A stretch of DNA of 57,090 bases from positions 1 to 57,090 of the forward strand of contig NZ_QWBW01000034.1 in the NCBI RefSeq assembly GCF_004117855.1, given 5' to 3'. The notes beneath the pieces were generated by a model. The model had not been told where the DNA came from and made no database searches. It was given only the letters and a program-made list of their open reading frames with translations. The stretch comes from Modicisalibacter coralii. GTDB taxonomy: Bacteria > Pseudomonadota > Gammaproteobacteria > Pseudomonadales > Halomonadaceae. Made by a program: the position numbers and the translations under genes. Numbering within the stretch: the stretch's first letter is position 1; each line of letters begins with the position of its first letter. Below are positions 7,060 through 13,885 of the stretch, piece by piece.

Positions 7060-7151
7060 ACTTCCTCCGGGTAAAGAAAAACCGGCACTTGGCCGGCTGC
7101 GTTGATGCGACTGATCTCGGTGTCGCGTTCCCAGTAGGTGGCGGTGATCAT
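7056..7151 (-). CDS. 31-aa coupled mini-gene with an internal terminator-like hairpin
   Basis: MITATYWERDTEISRINAAG followed by QVPVFLYPEEV. Both ends are ATGA overlaps: its ATG shares bases with the stop of 7148-7450 and its TGA with the ATG of 6646-7059, which is hard to explain unless it is translated. The codons for AGQVPVFL contain CCGGC, loop, GCCGG, then TTTTTC (7077-7096), a hairpin that could terminate transcription when not covered by ribosomes. Confidence 0.55.
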   Translation of the reverse strand: MITATYWERDTEISRINAAGQVPVFLYPEEV

Positions 7152-7450
7152 CGGGGTCGCGGCGAGTGCTTGATGAATGACTCGATCACGTCATAGATCA
7201 CGGCGTCGTCTTCAATAGCGCCATCGAAAACTTCGTCGACAATCTCACCAACAACCGATGGCGAGAAAGTTTCAGGGACGCAATGCCAACCTTCTTCATC
7301 AGGCTCCGGTATGCGATCGCCTATCTCTTCAAACCAATCATCATCGGCCCAGCCGCCAAAAATGCGCCAATCACCATCACCCTGATGAAAAGCGGGCTCC
7401 CATTCGCCATCAACCCTGGTCCAGTAATATCCCGCTACTCGCTCACTCAT
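7148..7450 (-). CDS. hypothetical acidic phage protein
   Basis: 100 aa, Trp- and Asp/Glu-rich (GYYWTRVDGEWEPAFHQGDG, WADDDWFEEIGDRIPEPDEE), a kind of small beta protein frequent in phage early operons. ATG 7450 overlaps the upstream stop (ATGA) behind GGGAG. Function unknown. Confidence 0.65.
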   Translation of the reverse strand: MSERVAGYYWTRVDGEWEPAFHQGDGDWRIFGGWADDDWFEEIGDRIPEPDEEGWHCVPETFSPSVVGEIVDEVFDGAIEDDAVIYDVIESFIKHSPRPR

Positions 7451-7710
7451 ACCGACTCCCGTATCACATACCGTGGCAAACCTGTCTCATTCACCCGCTG
7501 TATCGCCCCGCGCTGTAGCCAGTCGTCTATCGCTGCGCCTGCCATGTCTCCCGCGCCCTTGCTGTGATACTGCGGCCACAGCGCCGTGATCGCTGCTGTC
7601 AGGTGGCGCTTATTGAAGGGCTTGGGCATATCGAACAGAAGATTGATCTGGCGGGCGGGGTGAAGGGTGAGGCGACATTGGCGGGTGCGTATCGGCTCAA
7701 GTCGGACCAT
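7447..7710 (-). CDS. hypothetical protein with winged-helix-like C-terminus
   Basis: 87 aa. The longer frame is a shadow of the gene upstream; I start at 7710 because GGGAGGAAAGCG precedes it. The C-terminal part (FNKRHLTAAITALWPQYHSK to NETGLPRYVIRESV) resembles a small winged helix. Overlaps the 3' end of the DUF5664-like gene by 14 bp. Confidence 0.6.
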   Translation of the reverse strand: MVRLEPIRTRQCRLTLHPARQINLLFDMPKPFNKRHLTAAITALWPQYHSKGAGDMAGAAIDDWLQRGAIQRVNETGLPRYVIRESV

Positions 7711-8674
7711 CGCTTTCCTCCCGCAATGCCAGTTCGAGCCGGAACAGAATGCAGCAAGCCGCATGCGCCAAGTGATGCTCGCTTGTCTCTGGATCGCGCG
7801 TCTCTCCGCGAGAGAGTGCCAGGTCGTGGCGAATTCCTGCCGCCTGATACCGTCGCTGCGCATCTTCGACGTGTTGCCAGTTGCCGTCACCCGGCTTCGT
7901 GATCGTCACTATCTCTCCATGGCTGGTAAGGCGCAGTTTCTGCACTGCGCAAGTAGGCGAGTGCCTTTTCAAGACCTGCAATATCATCTCCCAAGAGTCC
8001 AAGTCCTTTGTTGCATCGGTGGCATATGAGCCCTCGGAACCGCCCCGTTGCATGGTCATGGTCGATGTCAAATCCTCGCCCGGAATCCCCGCCACATATC
8101 CCGCATCGATTCCCTTGCTGCTCAAGGATTCGTACCTCGTCTTCGATGGTGAGTCCGAATCGCAGCAGAGAGGCTTCCCGATCCCGGAGTTTGTCCCGTT
8201 GCTTAACTCGTCCTTGTGAGTAGTACTGGCGCTTCTGGGCAACCTTTCGCTCTGCGTTGAGTTCTGTCCAGCGCAAGCTATTGCGGCGCTGCCGCTCTGC
8301 ATACTCAGGGTTGCGGGCTTTGAGTTTCTTGTCGTAGCAGGATTTGCATAATCCGTGCGCTCGTCGAAGTCGGTCTGGGTGGCACGTGGCGCGCTCTGCT
8401 TTAGGGTACTGCTCTGCGTAACACTCGAAGCACATACCTTTGGCGGCATGCCGTCTGTCGGGATGACACTTTGCCTTTTTGTGGTTCTCGCGCACGTACA
8501 CCATTGCCTAACCTCCTGGGCTAATTCTTCCTTCGTGCAAGATCGCGTCGCTGAGTACTTGATCGCACCGCTGGTCAGGACGCGGCCGATTGCTTCCAGT
8601 GCGAGCGGCATGTCGGTAACCATCAGGTCCATACGCGGCTTGTCGGTGTCGAATTTCATTCCAGTGTTACTCAT
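7697..8674 (-). CDS. DUF5664-like gene (putative nucleotide pyrophosphohydrolase) split by a homing endonuclease, frame still open
   Basis: The 325-codon frame starts with MKFDTDKPRMDLMVTDMPLA to LTSGAIKY (8555-8674) and ends with GDGNWQHVEDAQRRYQAAG to DPETSEHHLAHAACC (7697-7891). These are the two halves of one DUF5664-type domain of about 105 aa, expected to join directly at KY(S)DGNW. Between them lie 663 bp, exactly 221 codons, occupied in another frame by an HNH endonuclease gene. By chance or selection the host frame has no stop there, so read-through would give a 325-aa product with a 221-residue nonsense insert. ATG 8674 overlaps the upstream stop (ATGA). Activity is doubtful. Confidence 0.75.
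   Translation of the reverse strand: MSNTGMKFDTDKPRMDLMVTDMPLALEAIGRVLTSGAIKYSATRSCTKEELAQEVRQWCTCARTTKRQSVIPTDGMPPKVCASSVTQSSTLKQSAPRATQTDFDERTDYANPATTRNSKPATLSMQSGSAAIACAGQNSTQSERLPRSASTTHKDELSNGTNSGIGKPLCCDSDSPSKTRYESLSSKGIDAGYVAGIPGEDLTSTMTMQRGGSEGSYATDATKDLDSWEMILQVLKRHSPTCAVQKLRLTSHGEIVTITKPGDGNWQHVEDAQRRYQAAGIRHDLALSRGETRDPETSEHHLAHAACCILFRLELALREESDGPT
7887..8504 (-). CDS. endonuclease VII-like HNH homing endonuclease inserted in the DUF5664-like gene
   Basis: 205 aa. The N-terminal half has two CHPDR repeats with paired Cys (GMCFECY, GLCKSCYDKK), probable zinc knuckles. The C-terminal half carries the recombination endonuclease VII motif: NRCGICGG, then GFDIDHDHATGRFRGLIC, then HRCNKGLG. 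Such genes are mobile in phages. It has its own ribosome binding site (AGGAGGTTAGGCA before ATG 8504), only about 50 bp after the 5' host segment, and its stop lies within the first codons of the 3' segment, leaving no room outside the ORF for a group I intron core. Confidence 0.88.
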   Translation of the reverse strand: MVYVRENHKKAKCHPDRRHAAKGMCFECYAEQYPKAERATCHPDRLRRAHGLCKSCYDKKLKARNPEYAERQRRNSLRWTELNAERKVAQKRQYYSQGRVKQRDKLRDREASLLRFGLTIEDEVRILEQQGNRCGICGGDSGRGFDIDHDHATGRFRGLICHRCNKGLGLLGDDIAGLEKALAYLRSAETAPYQPWRDSDDHEAG

Positions 8675-9495
8675 CCTGCCCTTCTCCCGTTTGCCAGCGT
8701 CGCCCCGTAGTGCTCGGCAATGATCTCGTTTATCCGGTCAATCAGCGCTTCGTCGTTGATCCAGATATGCAGGTTGCCGTTTCGGAACCAGCGCAGAGTC
8801 AACGGCCCGCTGTCTATCTCGCTATCTCCGGCACGCTTAGCCCGGTCAACGACATTGCTCAGCTTATCTTCGGGCTGATCGCTTCCCTCGATCAGTGCAA
8901 TGACCCGTTGCAGGTCGTCTACCTGATCGTCCGCGTGCCGGTAGAAATTCCAGCCGCAATACTCGGAGAACGCGTGTTCGATGATGAGCCGCTTACCGAC
9001 CTTGAATGGGTCATGGCTGCGATAGTTGCCCGACAGGCTGGCGAACAGCTCAACGACGCCTCTCCGCCATGTCTTGTGGCGATTGCCAAACAGCTCCGTG
9101 AACGTCCCGATGACCGACTCCCGATTCAGCGGCGGTGGGTCTTTGCTGAGCTGCTCATAGTAGGCGTCCTTGTCCTGTTTGCTCATGAGCTGAGAGAGCT
9201 GCGATGCCTTGAGCAGATATAGCCATCCTTCCTTGTCGAAATCATTCATGCAGCGCTTGACCAGCTTCTCACGACCGTCCGGCTTGTTGACGCCGTACCA
9301 GTCGCTCGACCTAAGCTCGGCAGCCAGACCGATTCCTCGCACCCTGCCATCCTGGCGGGGCGTCAGGTCGTTGGCCTCAGCGATCATCTCCACTGCTCTG
9401 GTGAGCAGGTCTTGCGCTCTCTCGCGATTCTCCAGCAGCTTGTCGAGTTCACTGGTGGGCGGGGATAGTCCACGAGTATCCGTGCTGAGGTTCAT
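8671..9495 (-). CDS. DUF4942 domain protein
   Basis: 274 aa. The central segment (NRESVIGTFTELFGNRHKTW, GVVELFASLSGNYRSHDPFK, VGKRLIIEHAF) is the DUF4942 signature found in phage and plasmid proteins, sometimes next to a methyltransferase domain, which is absent here. C-terminal RWFRNGNLHIWINDEALIDR. SD GGAGGTTGC before ATG 9495. First gene after a terminator, so probably the head of a sub-operon. Biochemical role unknown. Confidence 0.8.
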   Translation of the reverse strand: MNLSTDTRGLSPPTSELDKLLENRERAQDLLTRAVEMIAEANDLTPRQDGRVRGIGLAAELRSSDWYGVNKPDGREKLVKRCMNDFDKEGWLYLLKASQLSQLMSKQDKDAYYEQLSKDPPPLNRESVIGTFTELFGNRHKTWRRGVVELFASLSGNYRSHDPFKVGKRLIIEHAFSEYCGWNFYRHADDQVDDLQRVIALIEGSDQPEDKLSNVVDRAKRAGDSEIDSGPLTLRWFRNGNLHIWINDEALIDRINEIIAEHYGATLANGRRAG

Positions 9496-9587
9496 GCAAC
9501 CTCCGATAAAATGACGATCAAGAAATAACCTGTTGATTCGAATAGTCTTTGCCGCGACATGGCGGCGCCAATCAAAAGTCGGTCAAG

Positions 9588-9610
9588 AAAAACCCCGCTC
9601 GATGGCGGGG
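9588..9610 (-). terminator. intrinsic terminator
   Basis: Read leftward: CCCCGC, CATCGA loop, GCGGGG, TTTTT. It separates the gene 9671-9919 from the DUF4942 gene. A second hairpin without a T run (GCGCCGC/GCGGCGC, about 9631-9650) lies between them. Confidence 0.85.
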
Positions 9611-9670
9611 ATCAGTCCAGAAGATTTGCAGCGCCGCTATGAAGCGGCGCGGGCGTCCGAAGAAAGAGGG

Positions 9671-9919
9671 TTAGAAGCTCATCGCTTCCAGCTTGGCAAG
9701 CTGCTTCTTGACCGATTTAATCTTGCGCTGTCGCATGTCCTCAGCTGCTGCGATGGCGCTTTCACGGTCGCGGTGCCAGTGCTTTGCCGGCACATGGTCC
9801 ATAAACGAATCTGGGCTGGGTCGGAAAAAAAGGGCTCCGCTGTCAGTAACCGAGTCATCGGGCACATCATACTCACGGATTCCTGCAGTCATTGAATAAC
9901 TGGTGATCCACACTTTCAT
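9671..9919 (-). CDS. small phage protein (MKVWITSY family)
   Basis: 82 aa; the N-terminus MKVWITSYSMTAGIREYDV matches a type of small protein common in phage genomes, with a basic helical C-terminus (RQRKIKSVKKQLAKLEAM). Start at 9919 behind AGGAGA; the longer frame upstream covers two other small genes. Function unknown. Confidence 0.65.
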   Translation of the reverse strand: MKVWITSYSMTAGIREYDVPDDSVTDSGALFFRPSPDSFMDHVPAKHWHRDRESAIAAAEDMRQRKIKSVKKQLAKLEAMSF

Positions 9920-10044
9920 GCTGTTCTCCTGATATGCTTCGCGCACTCGTAACACGTCGGGTACGTGCATCGGTGCGCATTGACTTGCCACGGCATCGCC
10001 AGAATGGCGAAGGCGGCGAGGAATTGGCGGCGGGGCATGCGCAT
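9916..10044 (-). CDS. 42-aa exported Cys peptide
   Basis: MRMPRRQFLAAFAILAMPWQ then VNAHRCTYPTCYECAKHIRR. The Arg-rich start, hydrophobic core and VNA cleavage-like site suggest a signal peptide that releases a small peptide with three Cys. Both ends overlap neighbours (TGATG at 10044, ATGA at 9919), which supports translation. Function unknown. Confidence 0.5.
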   Translation of the reverse strand: MRMPRRQFLAAFAILAMPWQVNAHRCTYPTCYECAKHIRRTA

Positions 10045-10202
10045 CAGCCGTCTGTAGCTTCGATTGATGCGTGGCAGCGATATACTCGGCCCGATGGCGC
10101 GATGTGAGTGAAGGTGAATTCAACTTCATCCTGGTCGCTGCCATTCGAGACTTCTTCGTCAAGGGCGTCGGCTTCCTCCTGCAGACACAGCTCGATATTC
10201 AT
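10044..10202 (-). CDS. 52-aa hypothetical protein
   Basis: MNIELCLQEEADALDEEVSN and then a beta-like segment EVEFTFTHIAPSGRVYRC. SD GGAGATGACT before ATG 10202 and coupling to the exported peptide gene downstream. Family not recognised. Confidence 0.55.
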   Translation of the reverse strand: MNIELCLQEEADALDEEVSNGSDQDEVEFTFTHIAPSGRVYRCHASIEATDG

Positions 10203-10218
10203 AGTCATCTCCGAATCG

Positions 10219-10243
10219 AAAAGCCCCTCCGACTGGCAGGGCC
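10219..10243 (-). terminator. probable intrinsic terminator
   Basis: Read leftward: GCCCT, loop, AGGGGC, then TTTT. It sits between 10266-10679 and 10044-10202. Confidence 0.5.
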
Positions 10244-10265
10244 TCGTGATGGGTGAGGGTGGGTA

Positions 10266-10679
10266 TCAGGCAGCCGCCTTACGCCGCGCCGCGTTGCGCC
10301 GGCACACGGCAGCCATGCGCAGCCGCTTGTTCTGAATGGCGCGGTCGCGCAAGTAGCGGTCCTGGCCGACCCGGGTGTAAATGGCGGTCTGGCAGATGCG
10401 GTAGCCCAGCGCCTTGAGGTGCTTGGTCGCCTGCGGCACCGTCATCAGCCGGGTCTCGATGCAGTCCTCAAGGATGCGGTCGATCTCCGGCCAGTCGCGG
10501 CGCTTCTGGTGGCCCTGGCGATCAGGGTGGGTCAGCCCGATGCGCTGGGCTGTGCCCTGAACGCTCATCCGCTCCCGCCCCATGCGCTCGGCGACCTGCG
10601 CATAAGAAAGGCCCTCGTTGATGAGGGCCTCGAGCGTGTCGTATTCCTGGCGGGACCAGGGTCGATATTTGCGGGGCAT
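10266..10679 (-). CDS. SANT/GcrA-like HTH DNA-binding protein
   Basis: 137 aa. The N-terminus RPWSRQEYDTLEALINEGLS then YAQVAERMGRERMSVQGTAQ is a Myb/SANT or GcrA-like helix-turn-helix for reading short DNA sites; a second such unit (DRILEDCIETRLMTVPQATK) may follow. The basic C-terminus (RRNAARRKAAA) fits DNA contact. ATG 10679 shares its A with the recT stop (TGATG). Possibly a regulator of the leftward operon. Confidence 0.7.
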   Translation of the reverse strand: MPRKYRPWSRQEYDTLEALINEGLSYAQVAERMGRERMSVQGTAQRIGLTHPDRQGHQKRRDWPEIDRILEDCIETRLMTVPQATKHLKALGYRICQTAIYTRVGQDRYLRDRAIQNKRLRMAAVCRRNAARRKAAA

Positions 10680-11455
10680 CACTCCGGCTCCTGATAGCTG
10701 AACTCGCCGTCGAAGACGTTGTTGTCCTGCACGCCGGCCTCGGCCTGCTCGTCCAGGCTAACGGCCTTCTGCATCTCGACGCTGACCGGCAGGTACTTGA
10801 ACAGCCGTCGGATGGCGGTCTTCTTGGCCATCTCCTCGTAGTGGTCGCGCCACGGCCCGGAGTTGCCGGCCTTGGACTGCTGTCGGATCGCGTCCACGTC
10901 TTCCTTCCACATGACCTCGATCTGATGGCCACCGCCGGTCAGCTTGGCCACGGCGTAGACCGCGATCATCGGGCCGCGCTGTCCGCGGGCTGGGACGTGC
11001 CGCAGCTTCTCATCCAGCCCGTACTCGAACTCGAAGTCGTCATTCTCGTGGACCGTGTGCGCCTGCAGCGACACCATCTGGCCGGAACGGCGGGCGAGGT
11101 CGATCATGCCGCGATAGCCGATGATGAACTGGGCCTGGTCCTTGTAGGGCACGAGGTAGGCGTGGCCCAGGGCGCCGCCCAGCTCAAGGCCGAGCTGCGC
11201 CGACTGGATGATGGAGCCGAACAAGCTCATCGGATCGCACTTGCCCAGTGCCGGGGTCTTGTTGACCTCGGTCAGCGCGATGCGCGAGATGCGGTCGGGG
11301 GTGATGTGCTTGGGCAGGGCCCGGGCGATCTGCCCGGTAAACCGGTCGTCCTTGAGCATGCCCTGGATGGTGGTGGGCATGGGCTTGCGCTGGCTGTGCT
11401 GCTGGAGCTGCTTGCCGAGGTCTTCCTGCGGCTCGGCGGTGGCTTGATCGGTCAT
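10679..11455 (-). CDS. recT: RecT single-strand annealing protein
   Basis: 258 aa, a RecT/Bet-type recombinase that anneals single strands made by its partner exonuclease. Recognisable RecT features are the N-terminal MLKDDRFTGQIARALPKHIT, RISRIALTEVNKTPALGKCD, GLELGGALGHAYLVPYKDQA and FIIGYRGMIDLARRSG. The long frame upstream belongs to recE; the start at 11455 has AAAGGAGG and overlaps the recE stop (ATGA). Works with 11452-12276 in phage homologous recombination and repair. Confidence 0.93.
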   Translation of the reverse strand: MTDQATAEPQEDLGKQLQQHSQRKPMPTTIQGMLKDDRFTGQIARALPKHITPDRISRIALTEVNKTPALGKCDPMSLFGSIIQSAQLGLELGGALGHAYLVPYKDQAQFIIGYRGMIDLARRSGQMVSLQAHTVHENDDFEFEYGLDEKLRHVPARGQRGPMIAVYAVAKLTGGGHQIEVMWKEDVDAIRQQSKAGNSGPWRDHYEEMAKKTAIRRLFKYLPVSVEMQKAVSLDEQAEAGVQDNNVFDGEFSYQEPE

Positions 11456-12276
11456 GATGCCTCCTTTGCCCACCAGGGCAGTGATAGGGTTTCGATGCCG
11501 GGCCACTCGCCGGTGTCCATGCACCGGGCGTAGGTGGCCATGTCGGCGAGGTAGTCGTTGCGACCGCTGCGCTTGGCATCTTCGTCCAGGCAGAAGATCC
11601 GCACCGGGTAGCGCCCGCAGTCGATCGACGTGCTGACCACGATGAACAGGAAGCCGGCCGGCGCCTCGCCGAAGTGGGCGGCGTAGCCGTCGCTGTAGAA
11701 GGCGTCCTGAACGTGGTAGCGGTAGTCGTAGAAGCTGCGGTGGAATTTCTTTAGATCGGCGGTCGTCTTGAGATCGACGATCCAGCCGTACTGGCTGAGT
11801 GTCTTGTCGGGCCGGCAGCGGGCCAGGTGGCCGGTGCTGGCCTCGTTCCAGTAGATGCTGGCCTCGACGTCGCCCCGGGCCTCGATGAGCTGCCGGGCGA
11901 AGGGGTGGGCCATGACGCTGTCGCGGATCAGGTGCGCCTTGCGGCCCTCGGCGTGCGTCAGCACCGTGCGCTCGCCGGCCTGCTCCTCGAACGCGGCCCA
12001 GGCCTCCTTGCCGGCCTTGGTGTTGCGCGGCGCGTCCGGCCCGATGGCGTACTCTTCGCCGAACCGGTGCGGCTCGAGAACCAGCGCGTGGCAGGCGTCG
12101 CCCATGTCGAGCGCCTTGGTTTTCTCCTCGTCCTCCGGCGCCAGGCGCGACCACTGCAGCAGCGCCGGGCACTGGTGGAGCAGGTCGAGCTGCGTTTTCG
12201 AGACGCCCGGCCCGCCGTGGTATTCGTCATTCGGCATGGCCGGGTAGTAGCCGGGCTTTACCGTGTTCCCGTCCAT
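11452..12276 (-). CDS. recE: RecE-like exonuclease (PD-(D/E)XK, DUF3799/YqaJ type)
   Basis: 274 aa, the size of the RecE nuclease domain. MPNDEYHGGPGVSKTQLDLL is the typical opening. The nuclease core reads GDVEASIYW, RCRPDKTL and WIVDLKTT, giving the E, D and D-x-K residues, followed by YHVQDAFYSDGY. It should digest linear duplex 5' to 3' and hand single strands to RecT, encoded directly downstream. SD GGAGAG before ATG 12276. Confidence 0.9.
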   Translation of the reverse strand: MDGNTVKPGYYPAMPNDEYHGGPGVSKTQLDLLHQCPALLQWSRLAPEDEEKTKALDMGDACHALVLEPHRFGEEYAIGPDAPRNTKAGKEAWAAFEEQAGERTVLTHAEGRKAHLIRDSVMAHPFARQLIEARGDVEASIYWNEASTGHLARCRPDKTLSQYGWIVDLKTTADLKKFHRSFYDYRYHVQDAFYSDGYAAHFGEAPAGFLFIVVSTSIDCGRYPVRIFCLDEDAKRSGRNDYLADMATYARCMDTGEWPGIETLSLPWWAKEAS

Positions 12277-12315
12277 CGTTTACTCTCCGTTCTGATTCCT
12301 GCCTGTGAATCACCG

Positions 12316-12349
12316 GCCCTGCCCAGTTGCCGCTGGACAGGGCTTCTTT
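12316..12349 (+). terminator. strong hairpin in the recE leader, terminator-like on the plus strand
   Basis: GCCCTG, C, CCAG, TTGCCG loop, CTGG, A, CAGGGC followed by TTCTTT. The T-rich side is on the plus strand although all genes around are leftward. It could stop antisense transcripts or act as a structured 5' leader of recE. Confidence 0.5.
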
Positions 12350-12635
12350 ATTCGCCGCGCGCTTTGGCCAGTGCTTTGCGGGCTTGTCGAATCGACTCTC
12401 CATACCTCGCAAACTCGGATTGATCGCTTGGTGCCGAGCTTCCCATCAGTTTTTCTATCGCCTCGATAAGCTCCTCTCGCTCGATGAGCAGGAAATCCAG
12501 AACGTGGTCTACCTGCTGAGCATCAAGCCATGCTTTCTTGGGCTCGCCGCGACGCTTGCCGTATTCAAGGCGCGCTGCACATTCCCTGCGCAGGGATTCG
12601 GCTTGCTTAACCAGATACTGCGGTTGCTCGCTCAC
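12348..12635 (-). CDS. hypothetical helical protein
   Basis: 95 aa, charged and helical (LVKQAESLRRECAARLEYGK, IEREELIEAIEKLMGSS). The GTG at 12635 overlaps the upstream stop (GTGA) and follows GAAGGAGG, so it is preferred over the ATG at 12653. Function unknown. Confidence 0.6.
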   Translation of the reverse strand: MSEQPQYLVKQAESLRRECAARLEYGKRRGEPKKAWLDAQQVDHVLDFLLIEREELIEAIEKLMGSSAPSDQSEFARYGESIRQARKALAKARGE

Positions 12636-12880
12636 GCCGCCTCCTTCGCCCATCGCCGGGCTGCTGCCTTGATCTCGGGGTCATTCAAGTGGTCAACGAT
12701 GAACTGGTAAATGTCGTCGTCTTGCCCGATGAACCACTCCACAAACTCTTCCGCCGCGATCTCGCTCTCGCCGTCATAAAGTGCATTGAGACGAGCATCA
12801 GGCGGGCTGTCTGGCTGGTCGGGATCGAACTGCGGGAACTTGACCGGGACGCTACCCCAATCGACTGCTGCGTTACCCAT
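12632..12880 (-). CDS. hypothetical acidic protein
   Basis: 82 aa, acidic (EFVEWFIGQDDDIYQFIVDH); SD GGAGG before ATG 12880. Lies in the chain of coupled small genes 12348-13877. Family not recognised. Confidence 0.6.
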   Translation of the reverse strand: MGNAAVDWGSVPVKFPQFDPDQPDSPPDARLNALYDGESEIAAEEFVEWFIGQDDDIYQFIVDHLNDPEIKAAARRWAKEAA

Positions 12881-13055
12881 GGTTGCCTCCTGTGCGCTCC
12901 AGTTCGGCGTTAAGTCGATTCGCTGCCTCGATAATTCGCTGCTGACGCTCTTCCTCGCTGAACACCGGCATGGGGACGAAGCCGATTCCGGCCTTGCTGT
13001 ATTCCTGGGCGATCTTGAGCGAGGTGCGAAGGTCTGTTGGCTTGGCTCGATTCAC
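12873..13055 (-). CDS. DUF1382-like small protein
   Basis: 60 aa. MNRAKPTDLRTSLKIAQEYS then AGIGFVPMPVFSEEE closely follows the pattern of the DUF1382 family of lambda b/red-region proteins. It begins with GTG overlapping the upstream stop (GTGA). Its position next to the RecE/RecT genes matches that of lambda relatives near the exonuclease genes. Function unknown. Confidence 0.7.
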   Translation of the reverse strand: MNRAKPTDLRTSLKIAQEYSKAGIGFVPMPVFSEEERQQRIIEAANRLNAELERTGGNHG

Positions 13056-13285
13056 GCCGCCACCTCCATGCTTGCGTAGTAGGCCCGCACGAGAGCCTTG
13101 GTGGACTCCGCGAGATGCTTTGCAGCACTGCTGTAGTTACCGTCTCGCTCGGCGTTGTACTGCAGCCAGTACCAGTAATCGGTCAGCTCAGGCGCGCTAA
13201 CTCGGTGAGCCCACAGCATCGCCCTGCCGAACTCATTCAGGTTCTTCTCGCTGATCGCCTGATCCGTCAGCTCCTCGATGTCCAT
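13052..13285 (-). CDS. hypothetical helical protein
   Basis: 77 aa, rich in aromatic residues (PELTDYWYWLQYNAERDGNY) and Ala at the C-terminus. Good SD (AGGAGGAAAGAGG) before ATG 13285. Part of the coupled chain. Function unknown. Confidence 0.6.
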   Translation of the reverse strand: MDIEELTDQAISEKNLNEFGRAMLWAHRVSAPELTDYWYWLQYNAERDGNYSSAAKHLAESTKALVRAYYASMEVAA

Positions 13286-13409
13286 CCTCTTTCCTCCTGC
13301 GCCTCTCTCGCGGCAATGGCCGCCACCCTGGATAGATCCGCTCGTCTACAGGCAGCGGCAGCTCGATAACCGTTGAGCCGTCTGGCGACCTGTAGAGATC
13401 GGTTCTCAT
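13233..13409 (-). CDS. 58-aa protein overlapping two genes
   Basis: MRTDLYRSPDGSTVIELPLP then VDERIYPGWRPLPRERRRRK. The ATG at 13409 overlaps the stop of the membrane-protein gene (ATGA); the last 18 codons run into 13052-13285 in another frame. The first 35 residues look like a genuine protein; the tail may be overlap only. Confidence 0.45.
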   Translation of the reverse strand: MRTDLYRSPDGSTVIELPLPVDERIYPGWRPLPRERRRRKEDGHRGADGSGDQREEPE

Positions 13410-13573
13410 CTCTTGCTCAACCGCTCATAGCCCCACACGCAAATCCCGCACAGGGCGAACGCGGCCAGTAACGGCACCATGATTCCAATGAAAATGGCCG
13501 CCCCTTGAATCTCTGGCGGCCATCCTTGAGTGAGCTGGTGAAGCCATACAGCCATGGCATGGGTTGGGTTCAT
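13406..13573 (-). CDS. 55-aa single-pass membrane protein
   Basis: MNPTHAMAVWLHQLTQGWPP, then a hydrophobic helix (AAIFIGIMVPLLAAFALCGI). ATGA overlaps at both ends (13573 and 13409). It resembles tiny inner-membrane proteins of phage early operons; role unknown. Confidence 0.55.
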   Translation of the reverse strand: MNPTHAMAVWLHQLTQGWPPEIQGAAIFIGIMVPLLAAFALCGICVWGYERLSKR

Positions 13574-13743
13574 GGGGCCTCCCGCTTCGGTTTAGCAACC
13601 AACATGATTACCCAAGCGGCAATGCGCTCCCGCTTGGCTGCTTTTATTGCCTTAATGCGGCTTGGGTAGGGTGAATCTTTCAGGTCGCATCTAGGGGTGA
13701 TCAGGCGGTCACCTATTTCCTGCACAATGTATCCCTTATTCAT
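13570..13743 (-). CDS. 57-aa hypothetical protein
   Basis: MNKGYIVQEIGDRLITPRCD, basic C-terminal helix (RIKAIKAAKRERIAAWVIML). ATG 13743 overlaps the upstream stop and follows GGGAGGTGTGGG. Function unknown. Confidence 0.6.
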   Translation of the reverse strand: MNKGYIVQEIGDRLITPRCDLKDSPYPSRIKAIKAAKRERIAAWVIMLVAKPKREAP

Positions 13744-13877
13744 TCCCACACCTCCCGCGTATTGCGCTGCAACTCCCGACGCTCGTGATACTTCTCGGCA
13801 TCTCTGCGCCCCTGAAACAACGGCGCGGCCTTGCGATCCTGATCGACCTTCTGATCCCACTTCGACTTGGGCTTCAT
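13740..13877 (-). CDS. 45-aa basic protein
   Basis: MKPKSKWDQKVDQDRKAAPL then FQGRRDAEKYHERRELQRNT. Highly charged. AGGAGG lies 5 nt before ATG 13877, and its stop overlaps the next ATG (ATGA at 13743). Probably a real small gene; no family recognised. Confidence 0.55.
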   Translation of the reverse strand: MKPKSKWDQKVDQDRKAAPLFQGRRDAEKYHERRELQRNTREVWE

Positions 13878-13885
13878 GTGGCCTC

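Noticed and set aside
7892-8554. Group I intron or intein in the DUF5664-like gene
   Set aside because: Nearly all of the insert is the endonuclease ORF with its own SD; there is no room outside it for an intron core, and the host frame shows no intein splice motifs. Kept as an open question in the findings, not as a feature.
11456-12172. 497-codon leftward frame extending recT upstream
   Set aside because: The upstream part is an Arg/Ala/Gly-rich shadow of recE; recT has its own SD and ATGA start at 11455.
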